The position numbers were made by a program, and so were the translations under genes. From positions 1,529,001 to 1,593,000 of the forward strand of contig JAPYXD010000466.1 of the NCBI GenBank assembly GCA_030998225.1: a stretch of DNA of 64,000 nt, written 5' to 3'. Positions 20,465 through 32,169 of the stretch are shown here, piece by piece. Below the pieces are notes generated by a model. The model searched no databases. It worked only from the letters and a program-made list of their open reading frames with translations, and was not told the origin of the DNA. The DNA is from Diplolepis rosae (Eukaryota > Arthropoda > Insecta > Hymenoptera > Diplolepididae). Within the stretch, counting starts at the first letter, position 1. Each line of letters starts with the position of its first letter.

Positions 20465-20682
20465 AGTATTGGAGGTTTGCTGGTGTGCATCATAACCAGG
20501 TGCTGAAGTTGAGGACATGTCGCCAAGGAAAAATAACTAAAATAAAAGTATAATAAATATATATATACATATATGTATTACACCAATAGAGAGGACTTCC
20601 CTCGAATCAACCCTGTCGACTTGTGCCCAACTTCCCATACTAGAACTATGACTAACGACAATAAAATTTCACAGGTAACATC
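20465..20682 (+). other. Pol-env junction
   Basis: Short AT-rich stretch with ATATATATAC. AAAATTTCACAG at about 20663-20674, just before the env ATG, is a good splice acceptor, consistent with env being made from a spliced RNA as in errantiviruses. Confidence 0.45.
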
Positions 20683-21611
20683 ATGGAAACCACCATTCTA
20701 TTATTATTTCTGGCAGCAAGTGCCATGCTCAAAAACACCATCAGCCAAGGGAGCGAGACCTACCGGATCCTGCCCTTTGAGGCCAGTACCGGCCTCTACT
20801 ACGAATACCAGGGCGTAATGAGGCGCAGAGTTTCCACCTGGAGGATCACCAGCTTCCTGGACACTCAGAAGCTATGCCTTGGATTGGAGGCGTATAAATC
20901 ACGGCTAACTGCGCTCACTGCAATGTGCCAACCAATGCTGGGAGCTGAATGTCAACAGCTAATAAAAAGTTTCCATCTGGAAAGTAAATGGGAAGCTGCC
21001 TACAAATTACATCAGGAAATAACCCATGAGGCAGAAGAACTAAACCGACGAACCGTTCCCAATTACCAGCACACTTGCCCCATTGGCTAAGACCTCGAAG
21101 AACAACCCCAATGCTAGGATTTCTGGGAGGCATCGTCGGCCCCGTCGCTGGCCTTCTCACATACGACGATGGTCAGCAAATCGAGGATGAAATTAATAAC
21201 CTCAACCAGGTGGCTGCTAATCTATCACACCTGGTAGGGAAACAGACTCACGTAGTACGAGCACAATTCGAGGAAATACAAGGACGATTTAATATCTACG
21301 AAGAACGTCAGAAAGAATTAAAACACCAGCTCACCGAGATCCAGAAAGGCATGTATGAGATGTCTTCTTCTGTATTCAAACTGGAATACTCTCGGGCACT
21401 TTCAAACACGCTTCACGTTCTGGAGGCAGGACTCGATGAGCACCTTCGAGCGGCCGATCGATTGCTAGAAATTATCCATTACGCCCGTCGAGGACAGTTG
21501 CATCCCTCATTGCTGACTACAGAAAAATTGCAACCAATATATCGGGACCTTCAATATCACGCTCCTGCATTTGCCTTTCCTCAGCCCAAATGCCTCAGCA
21601 GAGGCAGGTAA
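20683..21611 (+). pseudogene. env: Env, element A (frameshifted and 3'-truncated)
   Basis: An F-type (baculovirus F / errantivirus) envelope protein relic, normally mediating membrane fusion. The first frame, 20683-21090, starts with a signal-peptide-like hydrophobic run (ILLLFLAASA). It breaks near 21085, where the reading continues in another frame as a basic cleavage site RPRR followed by a fusion-peptide-like FLGGIVGPVAGLL. A predicted coiled coil (about 21170-21480) and a HARRGQLHPSLLT-like stretch follow. At about 21594 the frame runs into LTR sequence and stops 18 bases later. The rest of the ectodomain and the membrane anchor are missing. The junction shares CTCAGCA with the inside of the LTR, so a deletion by microhomology is likely. 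Confidence 0.75.
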
Positions 21612-23829
21612 AGGGGTCGGTTCAAGGACCTAAACATATTAAGAAAACTCAAAATTAAAACAACAATCTCCATGCAATGGGAAAGATTGTTTATAATAAT
21701 AAATAAGGTTATAGGTATATATGTGTATATGTATGATCTATAATATTATATATATATATATGTATTGTATACTTTTGTTATATTATTATAGATAATATAA
21801 CATGGGTTATTCATAATAACGCTAACTTGAGCGTTTAGATTTGTGTCCATGTTATAATGTGTGTGCATATATTCACGTGCCAATTATGACAAAAGATATT
21901 GGCACCTAAATGTATGCATGTAAATATATAATAAAATTAAATTAAGCAGGCATGAAGTAAGAATGGAAGAATGAATTAAAATAATGTAAATGGAATGAAT
22001 GAAGATTAAGAAAAACGTGGAAGTTTAAAAATTGTAAAGAACGATAGAGAAGAGAATGCGAGAAAACAGCGAACGCACGTAGGTAGGATAAATAACGGAG
22101 AAAGAAGGAAAAGGAAAACGAAAAGGAAAATGCTCACACACACGTAAGCTGGACCCTAGTGGCTGTAAGCGCAGGTATAACCCTTGCGGTGACGTCATGA
22201 CACCTTACGCCTGCCGTAAACAGCTTACGCTCGCCTGTACGCACCGACTTTGACGGATCCTACGCATGTTAGAGACCACGCGCTAAAATCTTTGACCGCT
22301 GGTATCGATGTTATGCATACAATAGTATTCCTGAAACCACCTCAATCCATTAAATCACTGTTCCTATTATTTATTATACCTAAAGCTTGAGTAGCTGAAA
22401 AATTGTCGGCCAGTGAGTAATACATTACCAACAGAATCTGAACCAACATTTTTCTGAAAATATGAAAAATCGAAAAGGTGTCAGATTCCAAAAAATTCTA
22501 AAGGTCAATCTAAAATCCTGATATTGACCTACGACTTGTTAAAATTCTGGAATAATCCAGAAATTATCATTAACTAATAAAATACCAAGTCAACAAAAAT
22601 TCTCACTTGGCAATAGACATGAAGAATTTCAAAACTACCAAGTATTTAGGTCTTCAATATTTCCAAATTCTTTCTCAGCAAAAATTCCTCTTCACAGAAA
22701 TCACGCCACATAGAAATATTTCCAAGTCATCACTATTCCCCACCTGTATGACATCGATACAATTCCATAAAAATCAATCAATTTGAAATCAAAAACGCAG
22801 TCTGACGAGCTTCTTACTCCGGGTAAGAACTCTAAAGAGCAAGACACGGTTCTTTGCATTCGCCCGTCCGCGGTTCGGAACAAGTAAGTCCTATCACCTG
22901 GATAGTTGACCTAGATTCGTGAAAAGACCTAGCCAGGGCCACAAATTGGGGATTTTACTTGGGCGGACGTAAATACTTCTAAAATCTTTCCTCCGACGAA
23001 AGCCGTTCACGGGGTTGTCGCGCTAAAAAATTATACAAGTAAAATTTTTTAATCACTACGCTTCTGAAATAATATTTTGAGTGCGTCGGTGGTCGGTTAG
23101 CCGCGAGAGTTAACTGTGCGTGTACAGCCTGGCGTTGAAAAACAAAGTTCCGAAAAATAATCCTGTCGTCGAATCTCAAAACGACGAGAAGATATTTTTC
23201 GAGAAGCCACATTAAGGTTATAAACGATTAAAAGTGGAGAAAGAATACAATTTAAAAATACTGTTTTCTTTCTGGTTCGAAACCATCCATCTTTTAATTT
23301 TTATAAAATTAACAAGGCAAAAGTGTCAAGAATTCGTGTGTGTGCGTTAATTGCAAACACGTGTAATCGGTGAAAAATGAACAAGAGTGACTAGTTTTAG
23401 TCACGCATCACAGAATTTTTAAAAGCCCAGTTGAGTCAGAAAATTAAGGGTGACATCGAAGACAGCCTTCTTCTCCAACCCTTGTCCTACCAACTGGTGG
23501 AGTTAACTACAAATATCGGTAAGCTGTATCGTTCTCAATTTATAATATTTTATTTGAATATAGAAGCAAAATCTCCTGATTGAGCCTTTCCGAAATTTAG
23601 TAGATATTTTCTTTTCATCGAAATTCTAGCATTTTATATTCCTTTCTAGTAGCCGGTAGAGAAAGTAAGGATTCCGAAAACGATCCTACTTAAAAATAAA
23701 AAAAGGGACACAAAAGTGTCCTACAGTTTGTGAAGCCTCCGCGTACACTTTTTCATCTTTTAAATAAATATTAATTTATTATTTATAATATTTAATTATT
23801 TATTTATCCCTACCACCCGTACGTAACAA
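21594..23829 (+). repeat. Element A 3' LTR, lacking its first 156 bp
   Basis: Matches 7760-9996 of the 5' LTR almost perfectly (I saw one missing A near 22680 and one G/C change near 22696). It lacks the bases matching 7604-7759, lost together with the end of env. Confidence 0.85.
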
Positions 23830-25834
23830 CCGTCAATAAAATTTTTAAGCCTTACTCAAGTAAAAATAAATCAACTTTTTTCATAAATGATTAATAAAAT
23901 ATTTTTAAAAATTAATATAATTAATCAATTATTATAACTATGATGATTAATATATATAATATAATTATTAAATTACATTTAGTATACATTTTTATTATAC
24001 GACGTATGAAGTTTAGTGAAACTAAATTTTCAAATGTACATTAAAAAATTGCATCATTCTTAAGAAGTATTTTGTATAAAAACATTTAAAAGAAGGTTCT
24101 TTTATTTTCTGTGTTTTATATTTTCAAAATATGGATTTTACATTTGCGAATTCCAAATTATTATTCTGCCTGAGTAATTTATGTGATATTTCATATTTTA
24201 TGTAATACACTTATCGACTTTTTTTGTTTAAATTTTCATAATATCAATTTCATTTTAAGAATTTAAGTTTTTAAAATTAAAAATTTTTTATGTGTGCCCA
24301 AGGCGCAGATTACTTTCAAACGTTCCTGCGTGAATAGATGTAGCTGTTGGAATAAATCTTGCGATTCACGGTTTACTCAACTCTCGATTGAAGCGTAGAG
24401 TAGAATGAACGGAAAGCTCTACTATTTTTGTGATTTAATAAAAAATTGGTTTTTTATAGTTATACTACGAGTAATAATAAATATATTTAAAAAATTTTAA
24501 TGCACGCTTTTATACTTCACCCTACGCTTCTGAATTTTACTCAACTTTGATTCATTTTTGAACATTTAATATATCACAAATAAATACAATGATACTAAAT
24601 AACTTCTAACTTGTCCTTATGTCCCAAATTTGATTGGAAGTTGAGTAAAATTACTTCAACTATTTTTCTCCGTGTAGTTTTCCCGAGCACGTAGAAATTA
24701 CGGCTACGGAGATTTAATACGATACGGCGACGAAAAACCGGTTCTAGTGATGCTGCTCGATCTTATGCTCCCTTAGACTGGTGTTTAGGCCTTGCAGCCT
24801 GGCTTATATTGTCGTCTGTAGTTTCAACTCGAAGGTAGAAAGTATGGGAATTTGAGTTCCATGGTTTCAATAGCTTTTTCGAAGTCCATTAGAATCTTAG
24901 GTGTCAATATGGTGAGTTGAGACTATGGGCCAGTTTGCTGGTGTGCTGCGTTGGTGAGCTTAGGGACTCACACCGATTTTCCAAGTCCGTGTGGCTCATG
25001 CTTTCGTGGTGTGGGTGTACTCACATCTTCTCAAGGGCTGTGTAAACCCGTACCACCAGGTTTTTAGGTAGATTTAGTCGCAAGGGTCAAGGACATTATT
25101 TGTATACATAGGTAAGTAATAGAGTAACTATAATACAATTGTTGTACATAAATGGTGATTATGATTTGTTTATAATTCTATTAATCTTTATATTTAAACA
25201 TTGCCTTTGTTTATAAAATAACATAACTATTTAAATAGTTATTAAAAAGAACGCATTTTATAAATAATTGCTGATTGGTGATTAACATCAAAGAAGAATA
25301 TTAACAATAATGATAATTATTATAAATATTATTATTATAAAATTTGAAGTAACATTATTATAATATTTGTTACAATTTTTAATAACAATATGAAATAATT
25401 ATAATGAAAGTGATTGATAATTATTGCAAATCAAAAAATGGAAGTAACATTGTTATTATTTAATATTTGTTGCATTTTGACAATTATTCTTAATAACAAT
25501 ATAAAATATTAATAATAATAGTGATTAATATTAATTTTAAATACAAAGGTTGAAGTAATATTGTTGTTATATAATATTTGTTGCATTTCGTTAATTGTTA
25601 TTATTAACAATAGTAATAATAATAATTAATAATAATAAAAGGTAATATTTGTTGTAATTAGTATTTTATCAATAAAATCAATTGTTTATTGATATTTTAG
25701 TTAATAGTAATAAATTCAATTAGATGTATCTTGCAACAATATTTATAACAATAATAAAACGTTTTATATGATATAATAGCATAATAGTATTATATAATTA
25801 TAATATATAACATAACTGTCATGGATACGTGACA

Positions 25835-27002
25835 GTCTCGTACGATATGGGCTGGTTGAAAAGAGGCAATGGACGATCGTATGATAGTTTAAATGGATAT
25901 GGAGCCATTATTGGATTTCTAACAGGCAAAATATTAGATTATCGTACGCGTAATAGGAAATGTCATTTGTGTGATTTAGGCAAAGAAAAAACCGATCTCG
26001 ATTGTCGGAAAAATTTCTCTGGCAGCGCGAAAGCTATGGAGGCTGACGCAGGAGCAGAGCTACTGAATCGTAGCGATATTTTAAAGGATGCTAACTGATA
26101 TGTGAAAATTATAGTAGTTGAAGAAGACAGTTCGTTAATAGCTGCTGTTAATAGGGAAAACATTTACAAAAATAATGGTCGAAAAATATTTAAATTGACT
26201 GGCAGAAATCATTTTAAAAAAAATGTATCTAAAAAGTTGTATACTTTGAAAACTAAATATAAAGATTTAAACAAGAAAGGCCTAATAAGCCACATAAAAA
26301 ATGTTTCTCTTATGCTGTCGCTCAAAATGAAGGAAACGCTGTTAGATTATCTGCTGCTGTTTGTTGTATCCCTGATCACATGTATAATGCATATGAAAAT
26401 TGCGGTACTTGGTGTAAAAAAAATCAGACACGATATCTGGTATATACGAGCAAAAATTTATTTTTAAAAATGAAGAGCTTTATGAAGAACTTGCACAAAT
26501 GTTTTCAATATATCCTAATAATGCATAGAAATAATGTGTATCAGCTAGTAGTCGATCGAATGAATCGTTCAATAATATAGTTAGTCATAAGTTTCCGAAA
26601 AATAATAGCTATAGTACAAGTCCTTCTGGTGATGTTCGAGTTGCAAGTGCTGTGATATCAAAGAATGAAGGTAATAACTATTTAGTAAAAGTAAAGCAAT
26701 CTTTAAATGTGCCAATAAGTAGTTACTTAGAAAAATTGTGTCAAATAACAGATAATAATAGACTAAAAAGACCTGATAAAGCAAAAAATATTGAGACGAA
26801 AGTACGAAGGATAGAGCTAGCTCAAAAAAGAGAACAGCTAAGGAAAAGTTCCCGCATTATCAATCGAAAATTGCAAAATAGTATATTTTGATTTGGAAAC
26901 ATCTGGTCGGGATAATTTGGCAGACATTTTACAAATTGCTGCTATTGTTGATGATAATATATTTTGCATTGCGGATGACATTTTGATGAAGAAAATGGTA
27001 TG
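25835..27002 (+). pseudogene. Mutator-like transposase, 3' part, with DnaQ-type exonuclease start
   Basis: Resumes as SYDMGWLKRGNGRSYDSLNGYG, the family's hallmark with a catalytic Asp. Then follow a Cys-rich block (RKCHLCDLGKEKTDLDCRKNFSGSAKAMEADA), VEEDSS, a HF-type Lys-rich stretch, CGTWC, NESFNNIVSHKFPK and a basic tail (KREQLRK). At least three frameshifts or stops break it (TGA at about 26097; frame changes near 26310 and 26470). At about 26886 the frame becomes VYFDLETSG...ADILQIAAI, the Exo I motif (DxE) of a DnaQ-like 3'-5' exonuclease. It stops at 27000 next to ATG|GTATG, a plausible splice donor. No later exons were found. Confidence 0.7.
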
Positions 27003-27541
27003 AAGAAATGAGAAAAAATTCTACATCTTCAATATTTATAATTTTTTTTTGAAACTGAGATCGCGCAAAAATTTGCAATATCCTTCAACTATCAGTGCTC
27101 AAAATTGTTAAAATTCAACAGGGCATTTTTAGATATTAATTTTGGTGACTGACCCTTCCAAAATGATTGATAAAACGTAAAAGTGTCTTGAAAATAAGAG
27201 TTTTTCGGTAATAAACCTCATTTATTGGATTATTCGAAGCTTATTATAAGTTCAGATAATATGTATTGAATCTCCTAACAAAGGCTGATGCAAGGATTAA
27301 TTTCAAAAATCGCGTGTCCAATATGGCGGCCTCGAAGTTACTAGAGCACACTTACTTCTTATATTTATCGACGAATTTTTGGTTTCTATGAACATATTAT
27401 AGGTAGGAATCATATTATTCATACTCTCGTATGATATTTAATCAAATTAGTGATTCCGCCAATTGTGAACCACTGCATTGCCTTCACTGACAGGTATACG
27501 ATGTTTTTCTAGTTTTTATCTCTGAATACATAGTTACAAAA
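27003..27541. other. Noncoding flank of the Mutator-like relic
   Basis: No coding sequence seen. CACTGACAGGTATACGATG at 27485, followed by TTTTTCTAGTTTTTATC, closely resembles 3990-4023 on the other side of the nested block. Confidence 0.4.
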
Positions 27542-27662
27542 CTTCCCGATGGGGGCATGTGTGTTCCCTGGGTGCAAAATGGCGACGTCTAGTACACGAT
27601 TCTTATAAACCATGGATGCTGCCATGTTGCACCCAGGGAACACACGTGCCCTCATCGGGAAG
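27542..27662. mobile_element. Palindromic hairpin, about 120 bp
   Basis: CTTCCCGATGGGGGCATGTG...GTTCCCTGGGTGCA is the inverted complement of TGCACCCAGGGAAC...CTCATCGGGAAG, with ATGGCGAC/GCTGCCAT inside. It is a nearly perfect foldback of the MITE type. Confidence 0.75.
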
Positions 27663-28589
27663 ATTCCTAACTAAGTACTTGGCAGAACTTCATTTCGTGT
27701 TTTGTGAAGTACGGTCATAAGAGATTGGTCTCCTTATATCTAGTCTCCATGTATACTATAATGTCGAGATCGAACAAATGATACCGCTGTAACCGTTAAA
27801 TTGGTCAAAGGTATTCACTTTAGCTGATTTAAAGATCTTCTTACATTCACTTGTTCGTTTCCAGCTAAATGTTTAACTGTAACAAGGATTAACTTTCATG
27901 TCATAGCTGCACTTTCTTCCTGTGTAGTTCCAAATTATATTCTCACATTTCACTATCAGTTCCACTTACTAAAGAGTAAGTAGATAGGACTAAGTAGAAT
28001 TTTAACTCCTGTCGTGTGATTTATAAGAGTGTTTTCTTTTCGTATTGTTTTGGTCAACACTCAGATTCCTACATATTCGTTATTTATTTTCGCAATAAAT
28101 GAAAAAACTTCTACTTCTGTCAGTTAAAATTCATGTTATCAAAATTCGATCATATCGAAGGAATGATGTTTGTTTGCTCGCAATATCTTTTTCCAATTCT
28201 CGTGTTTTTTTTTCATCTGAAATATAGTATTATCTATACTTTGTTGAGTCTATATTATGGTACAATATATCTTCTATGATAGATCAATCTTGATAAGAAT
28301 GTTTTTGAAAACATACAATTAAACCAAGATCTCGTGATATGATTTCAGTCCAGTTAACAAAATGTTCGCTTAGTGGGTGCATCATGAAGGCATTTATGCT
28401 GACTAATCCGCACGACATGCCTCTGGGTCATGACGCAGATGCGTCTTCAATGGAGGTGTATAGGCGTCGCTCATCACACGAGGCCCTTGCGTGAAGGCAT
28501 GAGACAAGCACTCAGTGCCTGTGCAATACAAGTTCTAACCTAGAAGTGTACCTGAAATAATACACTTATTCCAACAAATAATCCAATTA
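27663..28589. other. Unassigned noncoding stretch
   Basis: No ORF of note. There is a small G+C-richer block at about 28380-28520 with palindrome GACGCAGATGCGTC. Confidence 0.5.
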
Positions 28590-29242
28590 TTAAAACATTT
28601 TTAAACGCATTTTCCGGAATTGACTTCAGTTCTCACTGCAAATTCTCTTTTATGTCTTCTATTGACTGAAAAACGGTGCCTTGATTTGGTAGTTTGAGTT
28701 TTGGAAAGAGAAATAAGTCGACCGGAGCCATATCAGGTGAATACGGTGGTTGTTCGATGATATTTGTTGAGTTTTTGACCAGAAATTCGTTCACAATGAT
28801 AGCCTCGTGAGGTGGTCTTTCGGAACTAGTCGAGCAGCAACGCGTTTCATGCCCAAACAATCGTTTAAAATAGTGGAAATTGATTCGTGAGGCACAAAAA
28901 CGTTAGTGGCTATCTCTCTTAAACTTAAATGACGATTCTCAGTCACCATGTCCTTCACTATAGCGATGTTAACTTCAGTTGGAGACGTTGATGACTGACC
29001 GTAGCGAGGAAAATCTGCCACCACATCTCGACCGCTTTTGAATGCACTGTACCACTCATATGCACGTGTTTTTGATAAAATCGAGTCACCGTAAGCCTTC
29101 TGTAACATTTCCAGCGATTCCGCATATGAAATTTCATTATCAAAGCAAAATTTGAGACCAATTCTTTGTTCAATATTCTTATCCGCTGGGAAATCGCGAA
29201 ACACACTTGAGATAAACTGACAACATTGAGCACTATGAACAA
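28590..29242 (-). pseudogene. Internally deleted mariner transposase
   Basis: Minus strand. 29204 down to about 28800 encodes a mariner helix-turn-helix domain (IEQRIGLKFCF, SKTRAYEWYSAFKSGRDVV, then LSLREIATN and a second HTH ending ARLVPKD). It then jumps directly to the C-terminal third (PHEAIIVNEF...QPPYSPDMAPVDLFLFPKLK, the region of the third catalytic Asp, and QSIEDIKEN) in a different frame, near 28810-28860. The region with the first two catalytic Asp residues is deleted. It is a typical deletion derivative, dead by itself. Confidence 0.75.
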
Positions 29243-29460
29243 ACTAAATAACAGATTGCGCTCGAACTCTACGTCAGTATAGAGGACAGTGGTGCCAACT
29301 TAGCGTCAAAAAGGTTTTTGACAATCTCTTTTAGCGGGCTTTTTGAATGATCAATTCCCAGTACTTTTTTGACAGAATGTAAGTTAGTTCATCATCACTA
29401 AATACCTTGAACAATCACTTTTTTGATTAATGTGGAAAACAATATGTATATATATATATA

Positions 29461-31367
29461 CAGGGTGTCTAAAAAGTCCCGGGACAGTTTGATATTTCCT
29501 CAGGTAAAATATTTTTCAAAAAAGTGAATTTTATTCCTGAAGTAAATTTCAACGAGGAATTCAATGGTGACCTTCATTTTGACCTTGAAGTTGACCTTCA
29601 TGGCTTTTTCAAGGTCAAATTGGTTTTTTAAAATGGAAACCTCCTTTTTTTACATCTGCAATCGATAGAGCGGAAAATTCTACGTTCAGATACGTACCCA
29701 AGTCATAGGTCAATTGTAACGTTCATGGTCAATTAGAGCTTATTTGAAATTAACAAAGTTTTCCAAGAGGCCAGTGTAATTTCTGAAGTAAAATTAACGA
29801 GAAATTCATTGGTGAGCTCTGCATTGATCTTGGTTACAGCGTTTTGAATATTTTAAAATCATATGTATAGGAAATTTTTCATTAAAAGTTCCAGGAGTTC
29901 TGGTGAGAGTTCTGTTCCTCCCCAAAGAGTTATATCGAAAAGTCCTGTACCGTTTTTCGACACCTAAGTCAATACCTAAGGCTGTAAGGCTGTAAGGCGC
30001 TTTATAAGGACCTTCAGAGAACTGGTCGGCCAAAATCTGCAAGATCTGAGGAGATGCAGATGGACATAGTCCAAGCATTTGTTGAAAACCCACACCTTAG
30101 TTTACGTCGAGCTCCTGAGACAGTGCGAAATATTTTAAAAAGCATTAATTTCCATCCTTATAGTACAAATTTCATCTGGTACAAGAGCTCAATGAAGACG
30201 ATACTGATCGTCGGGTTGAATTTTGTTGAAATTATGATGGACAGAATTGATAGAGATCCTCATTTCTTGTACAATACAGTATTTTCAGATGAAGCTACTT
30301 TCACTTTAAAAGGTGAAGTTAACAGGCAAAATTGTAGATATTGGTCCGACACAAATCCTGATTGGATGTTGGAGAGTCACACACAATATCCACAAAAAAT
30401 TAATGTTTGGGCCGGTATCTTGAATGATACATTGATAGGCCCTTTCTTCATCGATGGTAATCTCAATGACCGTACATATGAAGAGCTTCTCAGAAACCAA
30501 ATTGTACCAAGAATAAGGGAGATTACAGGCGATAATTTTCAAAATATTTGGTTCCAGCAGGACGGAGCAGCGGCTCATTACGGTAGGGAGGTTCGAGCAT
30601 ATTTGGATACTCAGTTCCCTCATAGGTGGATTGGAAGAAGGGGTGAAATCGAGTGGCCTGCTAGATCTCCTGATCTGACGCCTCTCGGCTATTTTCTTTG
30701 ACCTTATTTAAAGAGCAAAGTATACTCATCGCAACCCCAAAGCTTAGACGAATTGCAGAATCGGATTCTGCAAGAGGCTACTTTGATTGATAGGGAGGTG
30801 ATTCGTAATGCTGTAACTCATTTTTACAATCGCATAGCTTTTTGTCAAGCTCAAGGTTTTCAGTTCGAACACCTTCACTGAAGCGTGAGAGGCAAGGAGA
30901 CTCACGCTAATCAAGCACCCCAAAGGGAACAGAATTTACTACATCCACGTCGTTGTTCCTGGGTAATGCTAAACGTAAACGTAAACTGCTTGCAAAAAGC
31001 CTTGAAAAAAACCTGAAGATCATCACCAAGATCAATACAGAGCTCACCAATGAATTTCTCGTTGTAATTTACTCCAGGAATTGCACTGACCTCTTGGAAA
31101 CCTTTGATTATTTCAAATAACCTCTAATTGACCTTGAACGTTACAATATACCTATGACTCTGGTACGTATCTGAACGTAGAACTCTCCGCTCTATCGATT
31201 TCAGATGTTAAAAGGGGGGTTTCTATCCAAAAAAAAAAGTTGACCTTGAAAAAGCCATGAAGGTCAAAATGAAGGTCACCATTGAATTCCGCTTTGAAAT
31301 TTACTTCAGGAATGACCTTCACTTCTTTGAAAAATATTTTACCTGATGAAATATCCAACCGTCCCGG
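29461..31367 (+). mobile_element. Mariner-superfamily element with about 230 bp TIRs
   Basis: Left TIR from 29461 (CAGGGTGTCTAAAAAGTCCC, preceded by TA) to about 29700; right TIR about 31150-31367. The right end lacks the outermost 20 or so bases. Both TIRs carry several AAGGTCA/TGACCTT words. It encloses the transposase relic at 30054-30881. Confidence 0.8.
30054..30881 (+). pseudogene. DD41D-type mariner transposase, inactivated
   Basis: A DDE_3-type catalytic domain. First Asp in VFSDEATF, second in QDGAAAHYG. The usual third Asp in SPDLTPL-D-FFLW is Gly (SPDLTPLGYFL), 41 residues after the second; DD41D is a known spacing in the mariner family. A TGA at 30699-30701 (probably a mutated Trp) follows, and the frame continues to 30881 (YLKSKVY...LDELQNRI). 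The N-terminal DNA-binding part upstream (about 29900-30053) is frameshifted. With a missing catalytic residue, a stop and frameshifts, it is dead. Confidence 0.75.
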
Positions 31368-31690
31368 ATGATATTGAAGTTTGAGACGTCTCAAACTCAA
31401 ACTTGTGACGAATTGTGAGACGAACTATTAGGTAGAAAATTCTTCTATGAGACGGAAATTTATCCCTAGATCAGGTAACGAAGGAAGACAATAGAAGCAA
31501 TAAACATTACCTCTATAAACCAAGGGACTCTTATACCGAAGTTTGGGATAAAATTTACCTAAAGGAAACCCTTGTCACTGATCAGCATATTATGACTTTT
31601 AGGTTGACACAAAATTATCATAAAAAACTCTGCTCATATGTGAACGCTACTTATGTAATGTCCGCGAAGATTGGATATTCGCGTGTATTA
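31368..31690. other. Unassigned noncoding stretch
   Basis: Nothing recognised; short frames with stops. GAGACG words near 31384-31460. Confidence 0.4.
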
Positions 31691-31960
31691 AAAATCTGCC
31701 CGCTTCGCGGGCACATTCTCATCGCGCGCTTCGCGCTCTGGAATTTTTGAACGTCGCGCTTCGCGCTCGGTCTTGTGCTCTTCACATACATTCAAGTTTT
31801 TTTATTATAATTTGATACTAAAGCTCAAACCAATTTTATAATAATATTACAGATGATGTGAATTACACATTTTCTCAAAGTCACTCAATTTCTTTTTGAA
31901 ATTAAGACAGACAGACAGACAGACAGACATACAGACAGACAGACAGAATGGAAACCCACT
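31691..31960 (-). repeat. Inverted partial copy of the Penelope-like tail, with (CAGA)n
   Basis: CTGCCCGCTTCGCGGGCACATTCTCATC... and several CGCGCTTCGCGC hairpins, then ACCAATTTTATAATAATATTACAGATGATGTGAATT, are the reverse complement of 45807-46030. The copy continues past the end of that segment into a (CAGA)n run at 31909-31945. Confidence 0.7.
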
Positions 31961-32169
31961 TGATGTAACACTTATTCCCTAAATTGAAAAATATGTAGTG
32001 TCACAGACATGTTCAACGAAAACAATAGAATAGTGGAAACAAATTTAGAAAGAATTCGATGTACGGAACAATCCGTTGATATGTCGATACTAATTATGTA
32101 ATATAAATAAAGGATTCCGATTCTTGGAATTAGAAAACATTTTGACAATCTGCATGAAAGATGAAGATT

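Larger units (their letters stand above)
7604..23829 (+). mobile_element. Element A: 16.2 kb Gypsy/errantivirus-like retroelement
   Basis: LTRs begin TGTTACG and end CGTAACAA, flanked by CCGT at 7600-7603 and 23830-23833. The order is LTR, tRNA-Leu primer site, 2.2 kb repetitive leader, small accessory ORF, gag, pol (protease, RT, RNase H, extra RNase H1, integrase), env, LTR. On reading, the two LTRs differ at about two positions, so insertion is very recent. The coding part is clearly richer in G+C than the surrounding DNA. Defects: a 1 nt deletion in pol near 16204, a frameshift in env near 21085, and a deletion fusing mid-env to the inside of the 3' LTR. Confidence 0.88.
7041..24674. mobile_element. 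TA-target TIR element (about 1.4 kb), split by element A
   Basis: CACGGAGAAAAATAGTTGAA at 7041 is matched by its inverted complement ending at 24674, and TA flanks both sides. Similarity extends about 75 bp inward (GTAATTTTACTCAACT, then TTGGGACATAAGGACA). Without element A it is about 1.4 kb and noncoding, i.e. a non-autonomous DNA element. ACTCAACT words recur in its interior. Confidence 0.78.
6488..25834. mobile_element. Probable solo LTR (about 1.7 kb), split by nested elements
   Basis: Begins TGTGACGTCC at 6488 and ends GATACGTGACA at 25834, flanked by GTCT at 6484-6487 and 25835-25838. The TG...CA ends and 4 bp duplication fit a Gypsy-type LTR. Once the inner element 7041-24674 is removed, about 1.7 kb is left with no coding sequence, so it is most simply a solo LTR. 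That it is an LTR, rather than another kind of element, is inference; the TSD and the restored reading frame are seen. Confidence 0.65.
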
